Shown: in pieces, positions 10,935 through 20,698 of the stretch
Layout of the letters: each line of letters starts with the position of its first letter
Position numbering within the stretch: the stretch's first letter is position 1
Origin: Pseudomonas sp. URMO17WK12:I11
GTDB lineage: Bacteria > Pseudomonadota > Gammaproteobacteria > Pseudomonadales > Pseudomonadaceae
Length of the DNA: 64,000 nucleotides
NCBI RefSeq assembly: GCF_007677725.1
Contig: NZ_VEDF01000003.1
Span: 456,481 to 520,480 of the forward strand
Direction: 5' to 3'
The notes under the pieces: model-generated
What the model saw: only the letters and a program-made list of their open reading frames with translations
Told to the model about the DNA's origin: nothing
The model's database searches: none
Translations under genes and position numbers: made by a program

Positions 10935-11810
10935 TCACCGCCGCGCTGGCCGCAGCACCAGCCACAGCGCCAGGCCGATCAACACCCCGCCATACAAGTG
11001 CGCCAGCGATAGCGGTTCATCCAGCAGCCAGGCGCCCCACAGCACGCCGAACACCGGGATCATGAAGGTCACGGTGCTGGCCTTGATCGGGCCAATCTCG
11101 GCCAGCAAACGGAAATAGAGGATGTAGGCGAAGGCTGTGCACAGCAGGCCCAGGCCCAGTAACGACAGCCACACCTGCCAACCACCCCAGCTGACCGGGG
11201 GCTGGGTCAGCGCGCTCCAGGCAAACAGCGGGCTGGTCATCAGGGTCGCGCCGAGCATGCTGCCCAACGCCGACAGGCGACTGTCCAGGCCGCTGATCCA
11301 GCGCCTTGCCAGGTAGCCGGCAAAGCCGTAGCAGGTGGTCGCCGCCAGGCACGCCAGCGCGCCCTGCACCAGCGCCCGGTCCAGCGCCACGGGGCCTGCG
11401 CCGCTCAAGATGCCGACACCGAACAGTCCGAGGAATATACCGGCCAGCTTGGGCAGGGTCATCGGCTCGCGGAAGAACAGCGCGCCGATCAGCACGCCCA
11501 TCAGCGGGGTCGTGGCATTGAAGATCGCCGAATAGCCAGCGGGCAACAACTGCGCGGCCACCGAATAGAAGGTCGCCGGAATTCCCGAGTTGATCATCCC
11601 AAGCACCAGGCAGGCGCCGAGCTTGCCTTGAAAGTCCCAGCGCACACCGCTGGCAGCCAGGATGGCAATCAACCCCAGGCAGGCGATCGAGACCCGAAAG
11701 AACGCGGTCGGCACGGTGCCCAACTCTGGCGCGATGATGCGCATGAACAGAAAGCTCGCACCCCAGACAGCAGCAAGGGTCAGCAGGCGGGCAAAAGCGA
11801 TGGGGCTCAC
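10935..11810 (-). CDS. EamA/DMT-family transporter
   Basis: The 291-aa protein has about ten hydrophobic segments in two EamA repeats (LTLAAVWGASFLFMRIIAPELG; YLARRWISGLDSRLSALGSMLG). The C-terminal repeat has the usual MIPVFGVLWGAWLLDEPLS motif. Family members export metabolites or amino acids; the substrate is unknown. The GTG at 11810 has GGAG six bases upstream and begins directly before the first membrane segment. The frame stays open upstream across aceK, but that is antisense to aceK and not coding. Confidence 0.88.
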   Translation of the reverse strand: MSPIAFARLLTLAAVWGASFLFMRIIAPELGTVPTAFFRVSIACLGLIAILAASGVRWDFQGKLGACLVLGMINSGIPATFYSVAAQLLPAGYSAIFNATTPLMGVLIGALFFREPMTLPKLAGIFLGLFGVGILSGAGPVALDRALVQGALACLAATTCYGFAGYLARRWISGLDSRLSALGSMLGATLMTSPLFAWSALTQPPVSWGGWQVWLSLLGLGLLCTAFAYILYFRLLAEIGPIKASTVTFMIPVFGVLWGAWLLDEPLSLAHLYGGVLIGLALWLVLRPARR

Positions 11811-11921
11811 AACGGTCTCCGGGAACAGGGCAGGGCGCGAGTGTACGTGAGTGGTCTGGGCGATTCTTGTGCTTTCTTGCGCTGCTAAGCTCAAGGGCTC
11901 AATCCGCTGGAGGTGATTTGC

Positions 11922-13637
11922 ATGTCCAAGCCTTGGCCCGCAACCGACATAGCCCGGCTGATCCTCGACGGATTCGACCGCTATCGCGAGCTGTTTCGCC
12001 AGATCACCCAAGGCGCACGCGAGCGTTTCGAGCAGGCGCGCTGGCACGACAGCCAGCACGCTGCCGCCGCGCGCATCCATCTCTACGAAGCCCAGGTTGG
12101 CGAGGTCAACAGCAGACTGCGCCAGGCATTCGCCCGTGAACGCCTGCTCGATGTCGAGCAATGGCCCCAGGTCAAGGCTGCCTATATCGAACTGATCGAC
12201 CTGCGTCTGGACGATGAACTGGCCGAGACCTGGTACAACTCGCTGTTTTGCAGCCTGTTCAGCCACGATCTGATCAGCGACCGCTGCATGTTCATCCACT
12301 CCACCCGGCCCGCCGCCACCGCGCGCGAACGGGCTGCCCAGACCCGTAGCTACACGCTGCAGACCGACCTCCAGGCGCTGCTGCGCGCGATCCTTGCCGA
12401 CTACCCCTTCGCCACGCCCTATGGCGATCTGCAAGGCGACCTGGCGCGGCTCGAAGCGCAGTTGCGCGAATGCCTGCCCGACTGGGTGTGCAAGGATCCG
12501 GCCTTGACCGTGGAGCTGTTCGTGCCGGTGCTGTACCGCAACAAAGGCGCTTACCTGGTCGGCCGTCTGTACACCGTGGATGAACAGTGGCCACTGGTGC
12601 TCGCCCTGCTGCATCGGGACGGCCACGGCATCGAAGCGGACGCGGCAATCACCGACGAGGCGCAGGTGTCGATCATCTTTTCCTTCACCCGCTCATACTT
12701 CATGGCGGACGTCCCGGTGCCCGCGCAATTCGTGCACTTTCTCAAGGCCATCCTGCCGAGTAAGCACATCGCCGAGCTGTACACCTCGATCGGCTTCTAC
12801 AAGCAGGGTAAATCGGAGTTCTACCGCGCCTTGATCAATCATCTGGCCCGCAGCGACGACCGCTTCGTCATGGCTGCGGGGGTGCGCGGCATGGTCATGA
12901 GCGTGTTTACCCTGCCCGGCTTCACCACGGTGTTCAAGATCATCAAGGACCGTTTCTCGCCGGTGAAAACGGTTGACCGGGCCACGGTGATCGACAAATA
13001 CCGGCTGGTGAAAAGCGTCGATCGGGTCGGGCGCATGGCCGATACCCAGGAATTCGCCGACTTTCGTTTTCCGCGCGACAGATTCGACCCGCAGTGCCTG
13101 GCCGAACTGCTCGACGTGGCGCCCTCGACCGTAGAGGTACAGGGTGACACGGTGCTGATCCGCCACTGCTGGACCGAACGACGCATGACGCCGCTGAACC
13201 TGTACCTGGAGCAGGCCAGCGACGCGCAGGTGCTCGAAGCACTGGACGACTATGGGCTGGCCATCAAGCAATTGGCCGCGGCCAATATCTTTCCCGGAGA
13301 CATGCTGCTGAAAAACTTCGGCGTGACCCGTCATGGCCGGGTGGTGTTCTATGACTACGACGAAATCTGTTGGCTCACCGAGGTGAACTTCCGAATCATT
13401 CCGCCGCCGCGTTACCCTGAAGACGAAATGTCCGGCGAGCCCTGGTATTCGATTGGGCCGCACGATGTCTTCCCCGAGGAGTTTCCGCCCTTCCTGTTCG
13501 CCGATAGCGGGCAGCGGCAGTTATTCAGCCGCTTGCATGGCGAGCTGTTCGATGCCAGGTATTGGCAGGGCCTGCAAACCGCAATCGGCGAGGGCAAGGT
13601 TATCGATGTCTTCCCCTACCGGCGCAAGGCGCGCTGA
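11922..13637 (+). CDS. aceK: Isocitrate dehydrogenase kinase/phosphatase
   Basis: AceK phosphorylates and dephosphorylates isocitrate dehydrogenase, directing carbon between the TCA cycle and glyoxylate bypass. The 571-aa length and blocks such as FAVRD-like catalytic regions ([28 protein letters not shown]), [22 protein letters not shown] and [19 protein letters not shown] fit the family. The ATG at 11922 has a strong GGAGGTGA site. Here aceK is not next to aceA or aceB, as is usual for Pseudomonas. It is divergent from the EamA gene. Confidence 0.95.
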   Translation: MSKPWPATDIARLILDGFDRYRELFRQITQGARERFEQARWHDSQHAAAARIHLYEAQVGEVNSRLRQAFARERLLDVEQWPQVKAAYIELIDLRLDDELAETWYNSLFCSLFSHDLISDRCMFIHSTRPAATARERAAQTRSYTLQTDLQALLRAILADYPFATPYGDLQGDLARLEAQLRECLPDWVCKDPALTVELFVPVLYRNKGAYLVGRLYTVDEQWPLVLALLHRDGHGIEADAAITDEAQVSIIFSFTRSYFMADVPVPAQFVHFLKAILPSKHIAELYTSIGFYKQGKSEFYRALINHLARSDDRFVMAAGVRGMVMSVFTLPGFTTVFKIIKDRFSPVKTVDRATVIDKYRLVKSVDRVGRMADTQEFADFRFPRDRFDPQCLAELLDVAPSTVEVQGDTVLIRHCWTERRMTPLNLYLEQASDAQVLEALDDYGLAIKQLAAANIFPGDMLLKNFGVTRHGRVVFYDYDEICWLTEVNFRIIPPPRYPEDEMSGEPWYSIGPHDVFPEEFPPFLFADSGQRQLFSRLHGELFDARYWQGLQTAIGEGKVIDVFPYRRKAR

Positions 13638-13662
13638 GGGCCAGGCTCAGCGCCTACGCGTA

Positions 13663-14523
13663 TCAGCCATTGAGGCACTTGAGCTGGCTGAACTGGCTGC
13701 GCACCTTGGCCAGGCGCTGGAGCAGATAGTCACGCTGTGCCGGGGTGCTCGATTGCACCAGGTCGATCAGCAAGCTGCGGGCCTGCTGCTCGGTGTTGTG
13801 AAAGGCCGCGCGGTAGGCAGGGGTCCACAGGCTTTCCTTGTGCTGCAACAAGGTCGCCATGCGGCCGTCGAAGCTTGGGTCGTTGCGCTGCGCCATTGCC
13901 AACAGCAACTGTTGCTGCCAGTGTTGGCGATTGGCGATCCATTCGCGGTTCTGCTCACCCAGCGCTTGCGACCACGCCTGCACCCGTTGGCGTTGCGCCG
14001 GGCTAAGCTCGCCGAACCAGCTGCTCAGACGTTTTTCCATGCGTTCGGCGCGCCGCTCGATCTGCTTGGGCAGCGGGGTATCGACGTATTTCTTCTGCCG
14101 CTCAGCGATGTCTTCGGCAAAGGCTTCGCGCATTTCCGATACTTGCGGATCACTCATGCCGCGCAGCAGCTCGATGGCCGAGGGCGTGATCGCTGCGGCG
14201 ACCCGGCCGATCGCCTCACGCGCTTCGACGGTGCGCTGCCGCAGGGCCTGGTCGGTCACCTGGTCCTGGGCGACCATGTCGCGGATGCGGTCGAGCCACT
14301 CGAGATAACCCGGCAGTTGGGTTTTGCAGTGCCATGCCAGGTGCTGTTTGAGCCGTTCGTCGAGCAGCGTCTTCTGCTCGCGGTTCATGGCCAGGTAGTC
14401 GTCGAGCGACCACGGCACCAGTCGGTCAAGGTTGCGATAGGCCAGGTCCATGCGGCTGCAGGCGTTCAGTGCCAGGGCGCAGGCGATGAGGACGAGCAGC
14501 GTTTTGGACAGGCGTGCGAGCAT
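13663..14523 (-). CDS. DUF6279 family lipoprotein
   Basis: This 286-aa protein starts with a lipoprotein signal (LLVLIACALALNACS); Cys22 in LNAC is the predicted lipidated residue. The rest is helical and Arg/Gln/Glu-rich (DYLAMNREQKTLLDERLKQHLAWHC; ERRAERMEKRLSSWFGELSPAQRQRVQ). This fits the DUF6279 Pseudomonas lipoproteins of unknown role. Asp at +2 is absent (Ser), so sorting to the outer membrane is likely. The gene converges on aceK and diverges from the S1-domain gene. Confidence 0.82.
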   Translation of the reverse strand: MLARLSKTLLVLIACALALNACSRMDLAYRNLDRLVPWSLDDYLAMNREQKTLLDERLKQHLAWHCKTQLPGYLEWLDRIRDMVAQDQVTDQALRQRTVEAREAIGRVAAAITPSAIELLRGMSDPQVSEMREAFAEDIAERQKKYVDTPLPKQIERRAERMEKRLSSWFGELSPAQRQRVQAWSQALGEQNREWIANRQHWQQQLLLAMAQRNDPSFDGRMATLLQHKESLWTPAYRAAFHNTEQQARSLLIDLVQSSTPAQRDYLLQRLAKVRSQFSQLKCLNG

Positions 14524-14654
14524 GTGCGGGTCCTTGCAATGGCTGGCCAGTCGGTAGACGCGAGAGGGCGCCCAGCGGTTCCACCCAATCAGCGACCGGG
14601 CAGTGCGGTGGCTTCAGGTGTAGAATAGTCGCCTTGTCACGAGGAACATCGGAA

Positions 14655-15491
14655 ATGGCTCTGCTTGGGCGTTACAACAGTTTGCAAATCGTTAAACACG
14701 TGGAATTCGGCCTGTACCTGGACGGCGGCGCCGATGGCGAGATTCTGCTGCCGGGGCGCTACATCCCAAAGGACGCAGAAACCGAAATCGACGATTGGGT
14801 GAACGTGTTCATCTACCTGGACAGCGAAGACCAGCTGATCGCCACCACCGAAAAGCCCAAGCTGCAGGTCGGTGAGTTCGCCAGTCTCAAGGTCAAGGAT
14901 ATCAATGGCGCCGGTATCTTCCTCGACTGGGGCCTGTCCAAGGACTTGCTGATGCCTTATTCCGAAGAAGCGCGGCCGCTGAAGATTGGCGATTACTGCG
15001 TGGTGCACGCTTACCTGGACAAACGCACCCGGCGCATCACCGCCACTTCGCGCCTGGACCGCTACCTCGACCTAAGCCCGGCCAACTACCAGGTCGGCCA
15101 GCCGGTGCAATTGCTGGTGGCCGGCGAGACACCCATGGGCTTCAAGGCCATCATCAACAACCGCCACTGGGGCTTGATCCACAAGAACGAGGTGTTCAAG
15201 TTCCTGCGTTCAGGCATGCACGTCGATGGCTTCATCAAGGAGCTGCGGCACGACGGCAAGATCTCCCTGAGCCTGCAGCCGATCGGCAAGGCCCTGGGTG
15301 ACGAGCTTCAGGAGCGCATCATGACGCGCCTGGAGGCCGATGGTGGCGTGCTGGCAGTGAGCGACAAAAGCGCGCCAGAGGTGATCAGCCAGCTGTTCAA
15401 CGTCAGCAAGGGCAACTTCAAGAAAGCCATTGGTGGCTTGTTCAAGCAGGGCCGCATCGTCATCCATGACGATCGCATCGAGAAAGCCTGA
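14655..15491 (+). CDS. cvfB: CvfB-like S1 RNA-binding domain protein
   Basis: The 278-aa protein has several OB/S1-like modules: VKHVEFGLYLDGGADGEILLPGRYIP, a canonical-looking VKDINGAGIFLDWGLSKDLLMP, and GFKAIINNRHWGLIHKNEVF. A C-terminal winged-helix-like segment follows (NVSKGNFKKAIGGLFKQGRIVI). That matches the YitL/CvfB family, which binds RNA and affects virulence-factor expression in other bacteria. The ATG at 14655 has GAGGA upstream. The stop codon abuts the stop of the convergent next gene with no bases between them. Confidence 0.85.
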   Translation: MALLGRYNSLQIVKHVEFGLYLDGGADGEILLPGRYIPKDAETEIDDWVNVFIYLDSEDQLIATTEKPKLQVGEFASLKVKDINGAGIFLDWGLSKDLLMPYSEEARPLKIGDYCVVHAYLDKRTRRITATSRLDRYLDLSPANYQVGQPVQLLVAGETPMGFKAIINNRHWGLIHKNEVFKFLRSGMHVDGFIKELRHDGKISLSLQPIGKALGDELQERIMTRLEADGGVLAVSDKSAPEVISQLFNVSKGNFKKAIGGLFKQGRIVIHDDRIEKA

Positions 15492-15872
15492 TCAGCGCTG
15501 CACGAAGGTGGTGAAGTCCAGTTGCTCGCCACCTGGGCGCGTATCGCGCAGCAGTGAGTCGCGGTCCGCGCTCAATGCCAGGCTGATGGTCGAGCGGCGC
15601 TTGCCGGGGTTACGCACCTCCATCTGTTCCTGATGGGCGCGCAGAAAGTTGACCGGCACCTTCAAATGCTGCAGCTCGTCACCTTCAGGCGTATGCAGCA
15701 GCAGGTTGACCCAGTCGGGCTGGCCTTTGCGCAGCAGCGCCACCGGTACGTCGAACCACCACAGGTTGCGCTTGCGGTCGAGAATGGCGAACAGGGTGTT
15801 GGCGCTGGTGAGCACTGGATTGGCCAGCGCCTGATTGCGGCGGGCGATGGCAGCGGGTTTATCGAGTTTCAT
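15492..15872 (-). CDS. Conserved hypothetical protein, 126 aa
   Basis: A soluble protein with no signal peptide (MKLDKPAAIARRNQAL; DRKRNLWWFDVPVALL; ISLALSADRDSLLRDT). I do not recognise the family. The ATG at 15872 follows CAGGAA at a suitable distance and begins a well-behaved product; longer in-frame starts run into the regulatory region of the CsbD gene. It converges on the CvfB-like gene, and the two stop codons form a back-to-back TGATCA at 15489-15494. Confidence 0.72.
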   Translation of the reverse strand: MKLDKPAAIARRNQALANPVLTSANTLFAILDRKRNLWWFDVPVALLRKGQPDWVNLLLHTPEGDELQHLKVPVNFLRAHQEQMEVRNPGKRRSTISLALSADRDSLLRDTRPGGEQLDFTTFVQR

Positions 15873-16100
15873 GCAGGTTCCTGCGGGTTGACGCTTGATT
15901 AGGCGTGCATTGTGCGGGCTTGCACCAAGGCCGGCAACACATGCCGCCGTCCTGTGCAGCAAGCCCAGCGGATTACCGTAGAAAACCCGTTGGCGAGAAC
16001 CGTTTGGCTTGTTCGAAAAAAATCGATGAAACTCCTGCATCAAGCGGCGGGTCCACCTACTGTCGACACAGTTACGTGTCCCCTTTGCAGGAGATTTGCC

Positions 16101-16280
16101 ATGAGCGGCACCAAAGACAAGATCAAAGGTATGGCCAATGAAGCAGTCGGCAACGTCAAGCAAGGCGTCGGCAAAGTGACCGACAACGACAAGCTGCGTG
16201 CCGAAGGCAAAGCCCAGGAAATCAAGGGTGAAGGCCAGCAGGTCAAAGGTGATGTGAAAGACGCTGTGAAGAAGCCATGA
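16101..16280 (+). CDS. CsbD-family stress protein
   Basis: A 59-aa, highly charged, Gly/Lys/Asp-rich protein with the CsbD pattern: [20 protein letters not shown] and [20 protein letters not shown]. CsbD proteins are small, probably disordered proteins often induced in general stress; biochemical function is unknown. The start at 16101 has a clear GGAG. It has its own upstream region of about 230 bases and ends seven bases before a strong hairpin, so it is probably monocistronic. Confidence 0.9.
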   Translation: MSGTKDKIKGMANEAVGNVKQGVGKVTDNDKLRAEGKAQEIKGEGQQVKGDVKDAVKKP

Positions 16281-16286
16281 TCCATG

Positions 16287-16319
16287 CTCACCCGCACCGG
16301 TGCCGCCGGTGCGGGTGAG
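16287..16319 (+). terminator. Strong hairpin after the CsbD gene
   Basis: A perfect 14-bp stem (CTCACCCGCACCGG with its complement) encloses a five-base loop. It begins six bases after the stop codon. There is no T-run, so it may work as a weak or Rho-assisted terminator or as a 3' stabilising structure for the abundant small mRNA. Confidence 0.6.
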
Positions 16320-16418
16320 TCGATTTCGCTTCAGGCATGGCTGGGATCAGTGCAGCGCCGTCAGGGTCTAGTAGACTTGCTCGTTGTACTCAAGAATCAA
16401 GCGGCGAAAGGAGACGCT

Positions 16419-17372
16419 ATGATTTTCCCCGCTCTGCAGGGCCTGCCTCTGCACCGCGTGCTGATACGCACCGTCAAAGAGTTCGTCGACGATGAGATGT
16501 CGACCTACGCCTCGGCACTGGCTTACCAGATGCTGTTCTCGTTGTTCCCCTTCCTGTTGTTCCTGATCGCCTTGATCGGTTTCTTGCATCTCCCCGATTT
16601 CTTCTCCTGGTTGCGCCTGCAATCGGAGCTGGTATTGCCCCCGCAAGCGCTGGATCTGGTCAACCCGGTGATCGACCAGCTGCAGCAGTCCAAGGGCGGC
16701 CTGCTGTCGATTGGTATCGTCATCGCCCTGTGGACGGCGTCGGCGGGCGTGCGCTTGATGATGAGCGCCATGAACGCGGCCTACGACGTCACCGAAGGCC
16801 GGCCTGTGTGGAAGCTCTTTCCGTTGTCGATCGTCTATACCATCGGCATTGCCGGCATGCTGTTGGTGTCAGCCGCGCTGATGGTGCTCGGGCCGCAGGT
16901 CATGGAATGGATCGCCGCCCAGGTTGGCCTCGAAGAAATGATCGTGGTGGTCTGGACCATCCTGCGCTGGCCGGCGATCATCCTGTTGATGATGGTGGCG
17001 GTGGCGCTGATGTACTACGTGATGCCTGACGTCAAACAGAAATTCCGTTTCATCACCCCGGGCTCGGTACTGGCGGTGGTGGTGTGGATCATCGCTTCAC
17101 TGGGCTTTGCCTATTACGTCAAGACCTTCGCCGACTACAACGCCATGTATGGCAGCATCGGTGCGATCATCGTGCTGCTGCTGTACTTCTACATTTCGGC
17201 GGCAGTGCTGCTGCTCGGCGCTGAAATGAACGCGGTGATCGAGCACATGTCGGCCGAAGGCAAGGACCCGGGCGAGAAAGACTTCGAAGACGAACCGGCG
17301 AAACAGACCCACACCGTGCTCGGGCATGAGCGTCCGGTCGAGCCGCAGCCCACCGAGCCACAGCCACGATGA
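16419..17372 (+). CDS. YihY/virulence factor BrkB family membrane protein
   Basis: This 317-aa protein has about six hydrophobic segments and the YihY hallmarks [43 protein letters not shown] and [25 protein letters not shown]. The family was once called ribonuclease BN, but RNase BN activity belongs to another gene; the role is unknown. The C-terminal tail is acidic and Pro-rich. AAAGGAGA precedes the ATG at 16419. The gene overlaps the deformylase gene by four bases, so the two are likely coupled. Confidence 0.9.
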   Translation: MIFPALQGLPLHRVLIRTVKEFVDDEMSTYASALAYQMLFSLFPFLLFLIALIGFLHLPDFFSWLRLQSELVLPPQALDLVNPVIDQLQQSKGGLLSIGIVIALWTASAGVRLMMSAMNAAYDVTEGRPVWKLFPLSIVYTIGIAGMLLVSAALMVLGPQVMEWIAAQVGLEEMIVVVWTILRWPAIILLMMVAVALMYYVMPDVKQKFRFITPGSVLAVVVWIIASLGFAYYVKTFADYNAMYGSIGAIIVLLLYFYISAAVLLLGAEMNAVIEHMSAEGKDPGEKDFEDEPAKQTHTVLGHERPVEPQPTEPQPR

Positions 17373-17905
17373 TCCGCGACATCATCAAAATGGGCGATGA
17401 ACGCTTGCTGCGCATTGCCCAGGCGGTGCCCGACGCCATGTTCGGTTCTGCCCAGTTGCAGCAGATCATCGACGATATGTTCGAGACCATGCACCACGTG
17501 GGCGGGGTGGGGCTTGCAGCTCCACAGGTCGGCATCGATCTGCAGCTGGTGATCTTTGGCTTCGAGCGCAGCGAGCGCTATCCCGACGCCGAGCCGGTGC
17601 CCCAGACCATCTTGCTCAACCCCGTGATTACAGCGCTTAACAGCGAAATCGAGGAAGGCTGGGAAGGGTGTCTGTCCGTGCCAGGTTTGCGCGGCGTAGT
17701 GCCGCGCTTCAAGCATATCCGCTACGAAGGCGTCGATCCGCAGGGCCAGGCAATCAACCGTTTTGCCGACGGTTTCCATGCCCGGGTAGTGCAGCATGAG
17801 TGCGACCATTTGATCGGCCGCTTGTACCCATCGCGCATTCAGGACTTCGCCAAGTTCGGTTATACCGACGTGCTGTTCCCGGGGCTTGAAAGCAGCGACG
17901 ACTGA
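17369..17905 (+). CDS. def: Peptide deformylase
   Basis: Deformylase removes the formyl group from nascent peptides. All three motifs are present: GVGLAAPQ (47-54), EGCLSVPG with metal-binding Cys101, and HECDH (143-147) with the two His ligands and catalytic Glu144. The length is 178 aa. It is not beside fmt, so it is probably an additional paralog to the housekeeping copy. It overlaps YihY by four bases upstream, and the convergent GNAT gene by 46 bases at its 3' end. Confidence 0.93.
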   Translation: MIRDIIKMGDERLLRIAQAVPDAMFGSAQLQQIIDDMFETMHHVGGVGLAAPQVGIDLQLVIFGFERSERYPDAEPVPQTILLNPVITALNSEIEEGWEGCLSVPGLRGVVPRFKHIRYEGVDPQGQAINRFADGFHARVVQHECDHLIGRLYPSRIQDFAKFGYTDVLFPGLESSDD

Positions 17906-18315
17906 GCGCGGACCATGGCGAGCAATGGCTTGCTGCGCAGGTAGCGCTGCAGGCGCGATGCCAGGGCTTCAGGCAGGTGCGGGGTGCTGTTGAACCCCAG
18001 CCTTTGGTAGTACGCCAAAAGCTGCGGCTGGCAGAACAGCCAGGTCGGGCCGTGGTGAGCTGCCAGGGCAGCCTCGACCAGCTGCGCGGCGATACCTCCC
18101 CTACGCTGCGCTGGCGCCACGAAAAGCCCAGTCAACCAGTGCCCATCGGCGATCGGCGTCAGGCACAGACCAGCAACGATCTGCGGGCTGCGGGCGACCC
18201 AGCACTGCCCATCATTGGCAGGGCGCATGCGTGAGCCGTGTTGCTTGTAGAAGTGCTCGAGCAGTCGCCGCTCCGGGCCTGTGAGAAGGGTGCAGCGCAG
18301 ATTGGTCATGCTCAT
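17860..18315 (-). CDS. GNAT-family N-acetyltransferase
   Basis: A compact GNAT domain of about 151 aa. The acetyl-CoA-binding motif A is seen as [22 protein letters not shown], and the late motif as [20 protein letters not shown]. The substrate is unknown. The start is uncertain: ATGs exist at 18348, 18315 and 18309, with a weak GG-containing site before 18315. Its last 46 bases overlap the 3' end of def on the other strand. Confidence 0.8.
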   Translation of the reverse strand: MSMTNLRCTLLTGPERRLLEHFYKQHGSRMRPANDGQCWVARSPQIVAGLCLTPIADGHWLTGLFVAPAQRRGGIAAQLVEAALAAHHGPTWLFCQPQLLAYYQRLGFNSTPHLPEALASRLQRYLRSKPLLAMVRAQSSLLSSPGNSTSV

Positions 18316-18584
18316 CGTGCCCTGTGAGTCCAAGCGATCATCGTTCATGAGCGGCAGCCGCTGCGCTTTGTCGCAGACTGTTGCAAATTCTGCAAGGGTG
18401 AATATCCCACTTCAGGGTTCAACTATTGCCGGCCAAGCGTAGAATTTTAACCATTCCCCTGGCAGTACGATGAAGCGGGATCGGTACTTCGTGTCATCTC
18501 TTTGCGGTTGATGACAACTTCTCCGCGCCAGTGACGGCATTAGAAGTCTTGCGATCAGCTCGATAGATTTGAAGGCTATAACAC

Positions 18585-18842
18585 ATGAAATCACTACTGA
18601 TTCTTGCATTGGTCGGTGTGTCCTCGTTCGCGCTCGCCGACGAGGCCAAGTCAGTACCGGGCGCACCTGCGGCCCAGCAGTACGACTACTCCATGAACCT
18701 TGACATCAAGCGGGTGATCAACCTGTCGACCATCCCCAATGTGTGTGAAGTGGTTCCTGCCACGATGACCTATGAAGACCATCAGGGCCAGGTGCACACC
18801 ATTCAATACCGGGCCATGGGCGAAGGCTGTCAACAGGGCTGA
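18585..18842 (+). CDS. DUF2790 secreted protein
   Basis: An 85-aa precursor with a Sec signal (MKSLLILALVGVSSFALA, cut before Asp19). The mature protein is about 66 aa with two Cys (PNVCEVVP and GEGCQQG) that could form a disulfide. The YDYSMNLDIKRVIN and TYEDHQGQVHTIQYRAMG pattern is DUF2790, a common Pseudomonas family of unknown function. It lies alone between a divergent GNAT gene and the threonine dehydratase-like gene. Confidence 0.85.
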   Translation: MKSLLILALVGVSSFALADEAKSVPGAPAAQQYDYSMNLDIKRVINLSTIPNVCEVVPATMTYEDHQGQVHTIQYRAMGEGCQQG

Positions 18843-18952
18843 TGGGCCAGGGCCCTGGCACCGCGTTGAGGCGCTGACAGGGCCCGCACGTTTACCTGCA
18901 CCCACCAAGGCGATTAGGATCGGTATGTACCCTACCGACAAGGACAATCGTC

Positions 18953-19909
18953 ATGTTCGACCTCGCCGCCCTGCGCGAAGCCGCCGCTTTCGTACACCAG
19001 CACGTCCCGCCAACGCCGCAGCGAATCTGGCCACTGCTTGCCCAGAAGGCTGGCTGCGAGGTCTGGGTCAAGCACGAAAACCACAACCCGACCGGCGCCT
19101 TCAAGGTCCGTGGAGGGCTGGTCTACGTGCGCTCGCTGCTGGCCGCAGGCAAGCCGCCGCGCGGCCTGGTCACCGCCACCCGCGGCAATCATGGCCAGAG
19201 CATGGCGCTCGCTGCCAGCCAGGCCGGCGTGCCACTGGTGATCGTGGTGCCTGAGGGCAACTCCCGAGAAAAGAACGCCGCCATGCGCGCGCTGGGCGCC
19301 GAATTGGTCGAGCACGGTGTCGATTTCGACGTCGCCCGCGAAGAGGCCGCGCGCCTGGCGCAGCAGCTGGGCTATGACATGGTGCCGTCGTTTCACCCGG
19401 AGCTGGTGCGCGGCGTGGCTACCTATGCGCTGGAGCTGTTCGATGCGGTGGCTGCACTCGATTGCGTGTACGTGCCCATCGGCATGGGATCGGGCATCTG
19501 CGGCTTGATTCAGGCGCGCAACCTGTTGGGGCTGGAGACCGAGATCGTCGGCGTCGTCTCCAGCGCTGCCGACGCCTATGCGCAGAGCTTCGAGCAGGGG
19601 CGCATCGTTACCACTGCCAGCGCCGACACCTTCGCCGACGGTATGGCGTGCCGGGTGCCGCACCCTGAGGCGTTCGCCGTGGTGCACGAGCACGCCGCTC
19701 GCATCGTGCGGGTCAGCGACAGTGAGATTGCCCAGGCCATGCGCCTGTATCACGAAACCACTCACAATACTGCCGAAGGCGCCGGCGCCGCAGCGCTGGC
19801 GGCCTTGTTGCAGGAGCGCGAACGCCAGGCTGGCAAGCGCGTGGCGGTGATCCTGAGTGGTGCCAACGTGGACCGCGAGCGCTACGCGCAGGTGCTGGCC
19901 GGCGAATGA
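18953..19909 (+). CDS. Threonine dehydratase-like PLP enzyme
   Basis: A fold-type II PLP enzyme of 318 aa without a regulatory ACT domain. The PLP lysine is Lys51 in NPTGAFKVRGG. The substrate loop is TRGNHGQSMA and the phosphate loop GMGSGICG. This fits catabolic threonine/serine dehydratases or related serine racemase-like enzymes; substrate choice cannot be settled from sequence. The ATG at 18953 has AAGGA upstream. It converges with the MaoC gene. Confidence 0.87.
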   Translation: MFDLAALREAAAFVHQHVPPTPQRIWPLLAQKAGCEVWVKHENHNPTGAFKVRGGLVYVRSLLAAGKPPRGLVTATRGNHGQSMALAASQAGVPLVIVVPEGNSREKNAAMRALGAELVEHGVDFDVAREEAARLAQQLGYDMVPSFHPELVRGVATYALELFDAVAALDCVYVPIGMGSGICGLIQARNLLGLETEIVGVVSSAADAYAQSFEQGRIVTTASADTFADGMACRVPHPEAFAVVHEHAARIVRVSDSEIAQAMRLYHETTHNTAEGAGAAALAALLQERERQAGKRVAVILSGANVDRERYAQVLAGE

Positions 19910-19922
19910 GCCGGCAACGCCA

Positions 19923-20393
19923 TCAGCTGGCGATGAAGTTCGGTGGTGATACCAGCTCGACCGTCTGCTGTTTGCGTGGCGCAAGGATCTCGGCCTCGCC
20001 TTCGACCACCAGTTCGTCGTTCTGGTTGTAGACGTTGGTGGCGATGCGGACTTTGAATTTCGGCAGTTTTTCGAGAATTTCCAGGCGCACGGTCAGGGTG
20101 TCACCGATCTTCACCGGCTTCTGGAAGCTCATCTTCTGGCCCAGGTAGATGGTCCCGGGGCCGGGCAGGGTGCAGGCCACCGCAGCGCTGATCAAGGCAC
20201 CGCTGAACATGCCGTGGGCAATCCGCTCGCGGAACATGCTCTTGGCAGCGAACTCGGCGTCCAGGTGCACTGGGTTATGGTCACCGGACATGGCGGCGAA
20301 CAGCTGGATGTCGCGTTCTGCGACGGATTTTTCGTAAGTGGCCTTCTGGCCGACTTGCAGAGCTTCGTAAGGCGTGTTGCTGACCTGGGTCAT
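19923..20393 (-). CDS. phaJ4: (R)-specific enoyl-CoA hydratase, MaoC family (PhaJ4-like)
   Basis: The 156-aa hot-dog-fold protein has the hydratase-2 motif SGDHNPVHLD with likely catalytic Asp38 and His43, then FRERIAHGMFSGALIS. PhaJ enzymes hydrate trans-2-enoyl-CoA to (R)-3-hydroxyacyl-CoA, linking beta-oxidation to polyhydroxyalkanoate synthesis. The neighbour across a 305-base divergent region is fadD2, as in other pseudomonads. The specific PhaJ4 assignment rests on context and resemblance. Confidence 0.82.
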   Translation of the reverse strand: MTQVSNTPYEALQVGQKATYEKSVAERDIQLFAAMSGDHNPVHLDAEFAAKSMFRERIAHGMFSGALISAAVACTLPGPGTIYLGQKMSFQKPVKIGDTLTVRLEILEKLPKFKVRIATNVYNQNDELVVEGEAEILAPRKQQTVELVSPPNFIAS

Positions 20394-20627
20394 CTAGGCT
20401 TCCTTGAACGGGCGGCGGGGCGCCCGGTAACGGTTCGATTCGGGTGCCGTGCGCGCGGGGCGCCGGCCTGATGGGTGAGACGCTTGCCCAGTGGCGGCGC
20501 ATCACATTGCTCGTCGGACAGTGTATGGGCAGCCGGTGAAATTGCGCCAAGGGCAGAAATAAGATTCACAATGTTAATGGCAGCGCTTGGCGTATAGGCC
20601 ACCTCGGGCTTACCTGCTAACGTCGGT

Positions 20628-20641
20628 TCAACGCCTGTTTG
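20628..20641. promoter_or_regulatory. PsrA-like operator between phaJ4 and fadD2
   Basis: The 305-base divergent region contains TCAAC-GCCT-GTTTG, close to the PsrA consensus of GAAAC-N4-GTTTC type half-sites. PsrA is the long-chain fatty-acid-responsive TetR regulator of Pseudomonas beta-oxidation genes. The position, about 60 bases upstream of the fadD2 start, suits repression. One half-site has a mismatch, so this is a candidate only. Confidence 0.4.
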
Positions 20642-20698
20642 CCGTCAGGCAACCAGGACAAGGACTCAGTGCAGGCGCAGGCAGAGGAACAATAATAA

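Noticed and set aside
11811..12626. N-terminal extension of the EamA exporter by about 270 codons
   Set aside because: It is antisense to the conserved 5' part of aceK; the GTG at 11810 with GGAG upstream gives the normal family length.
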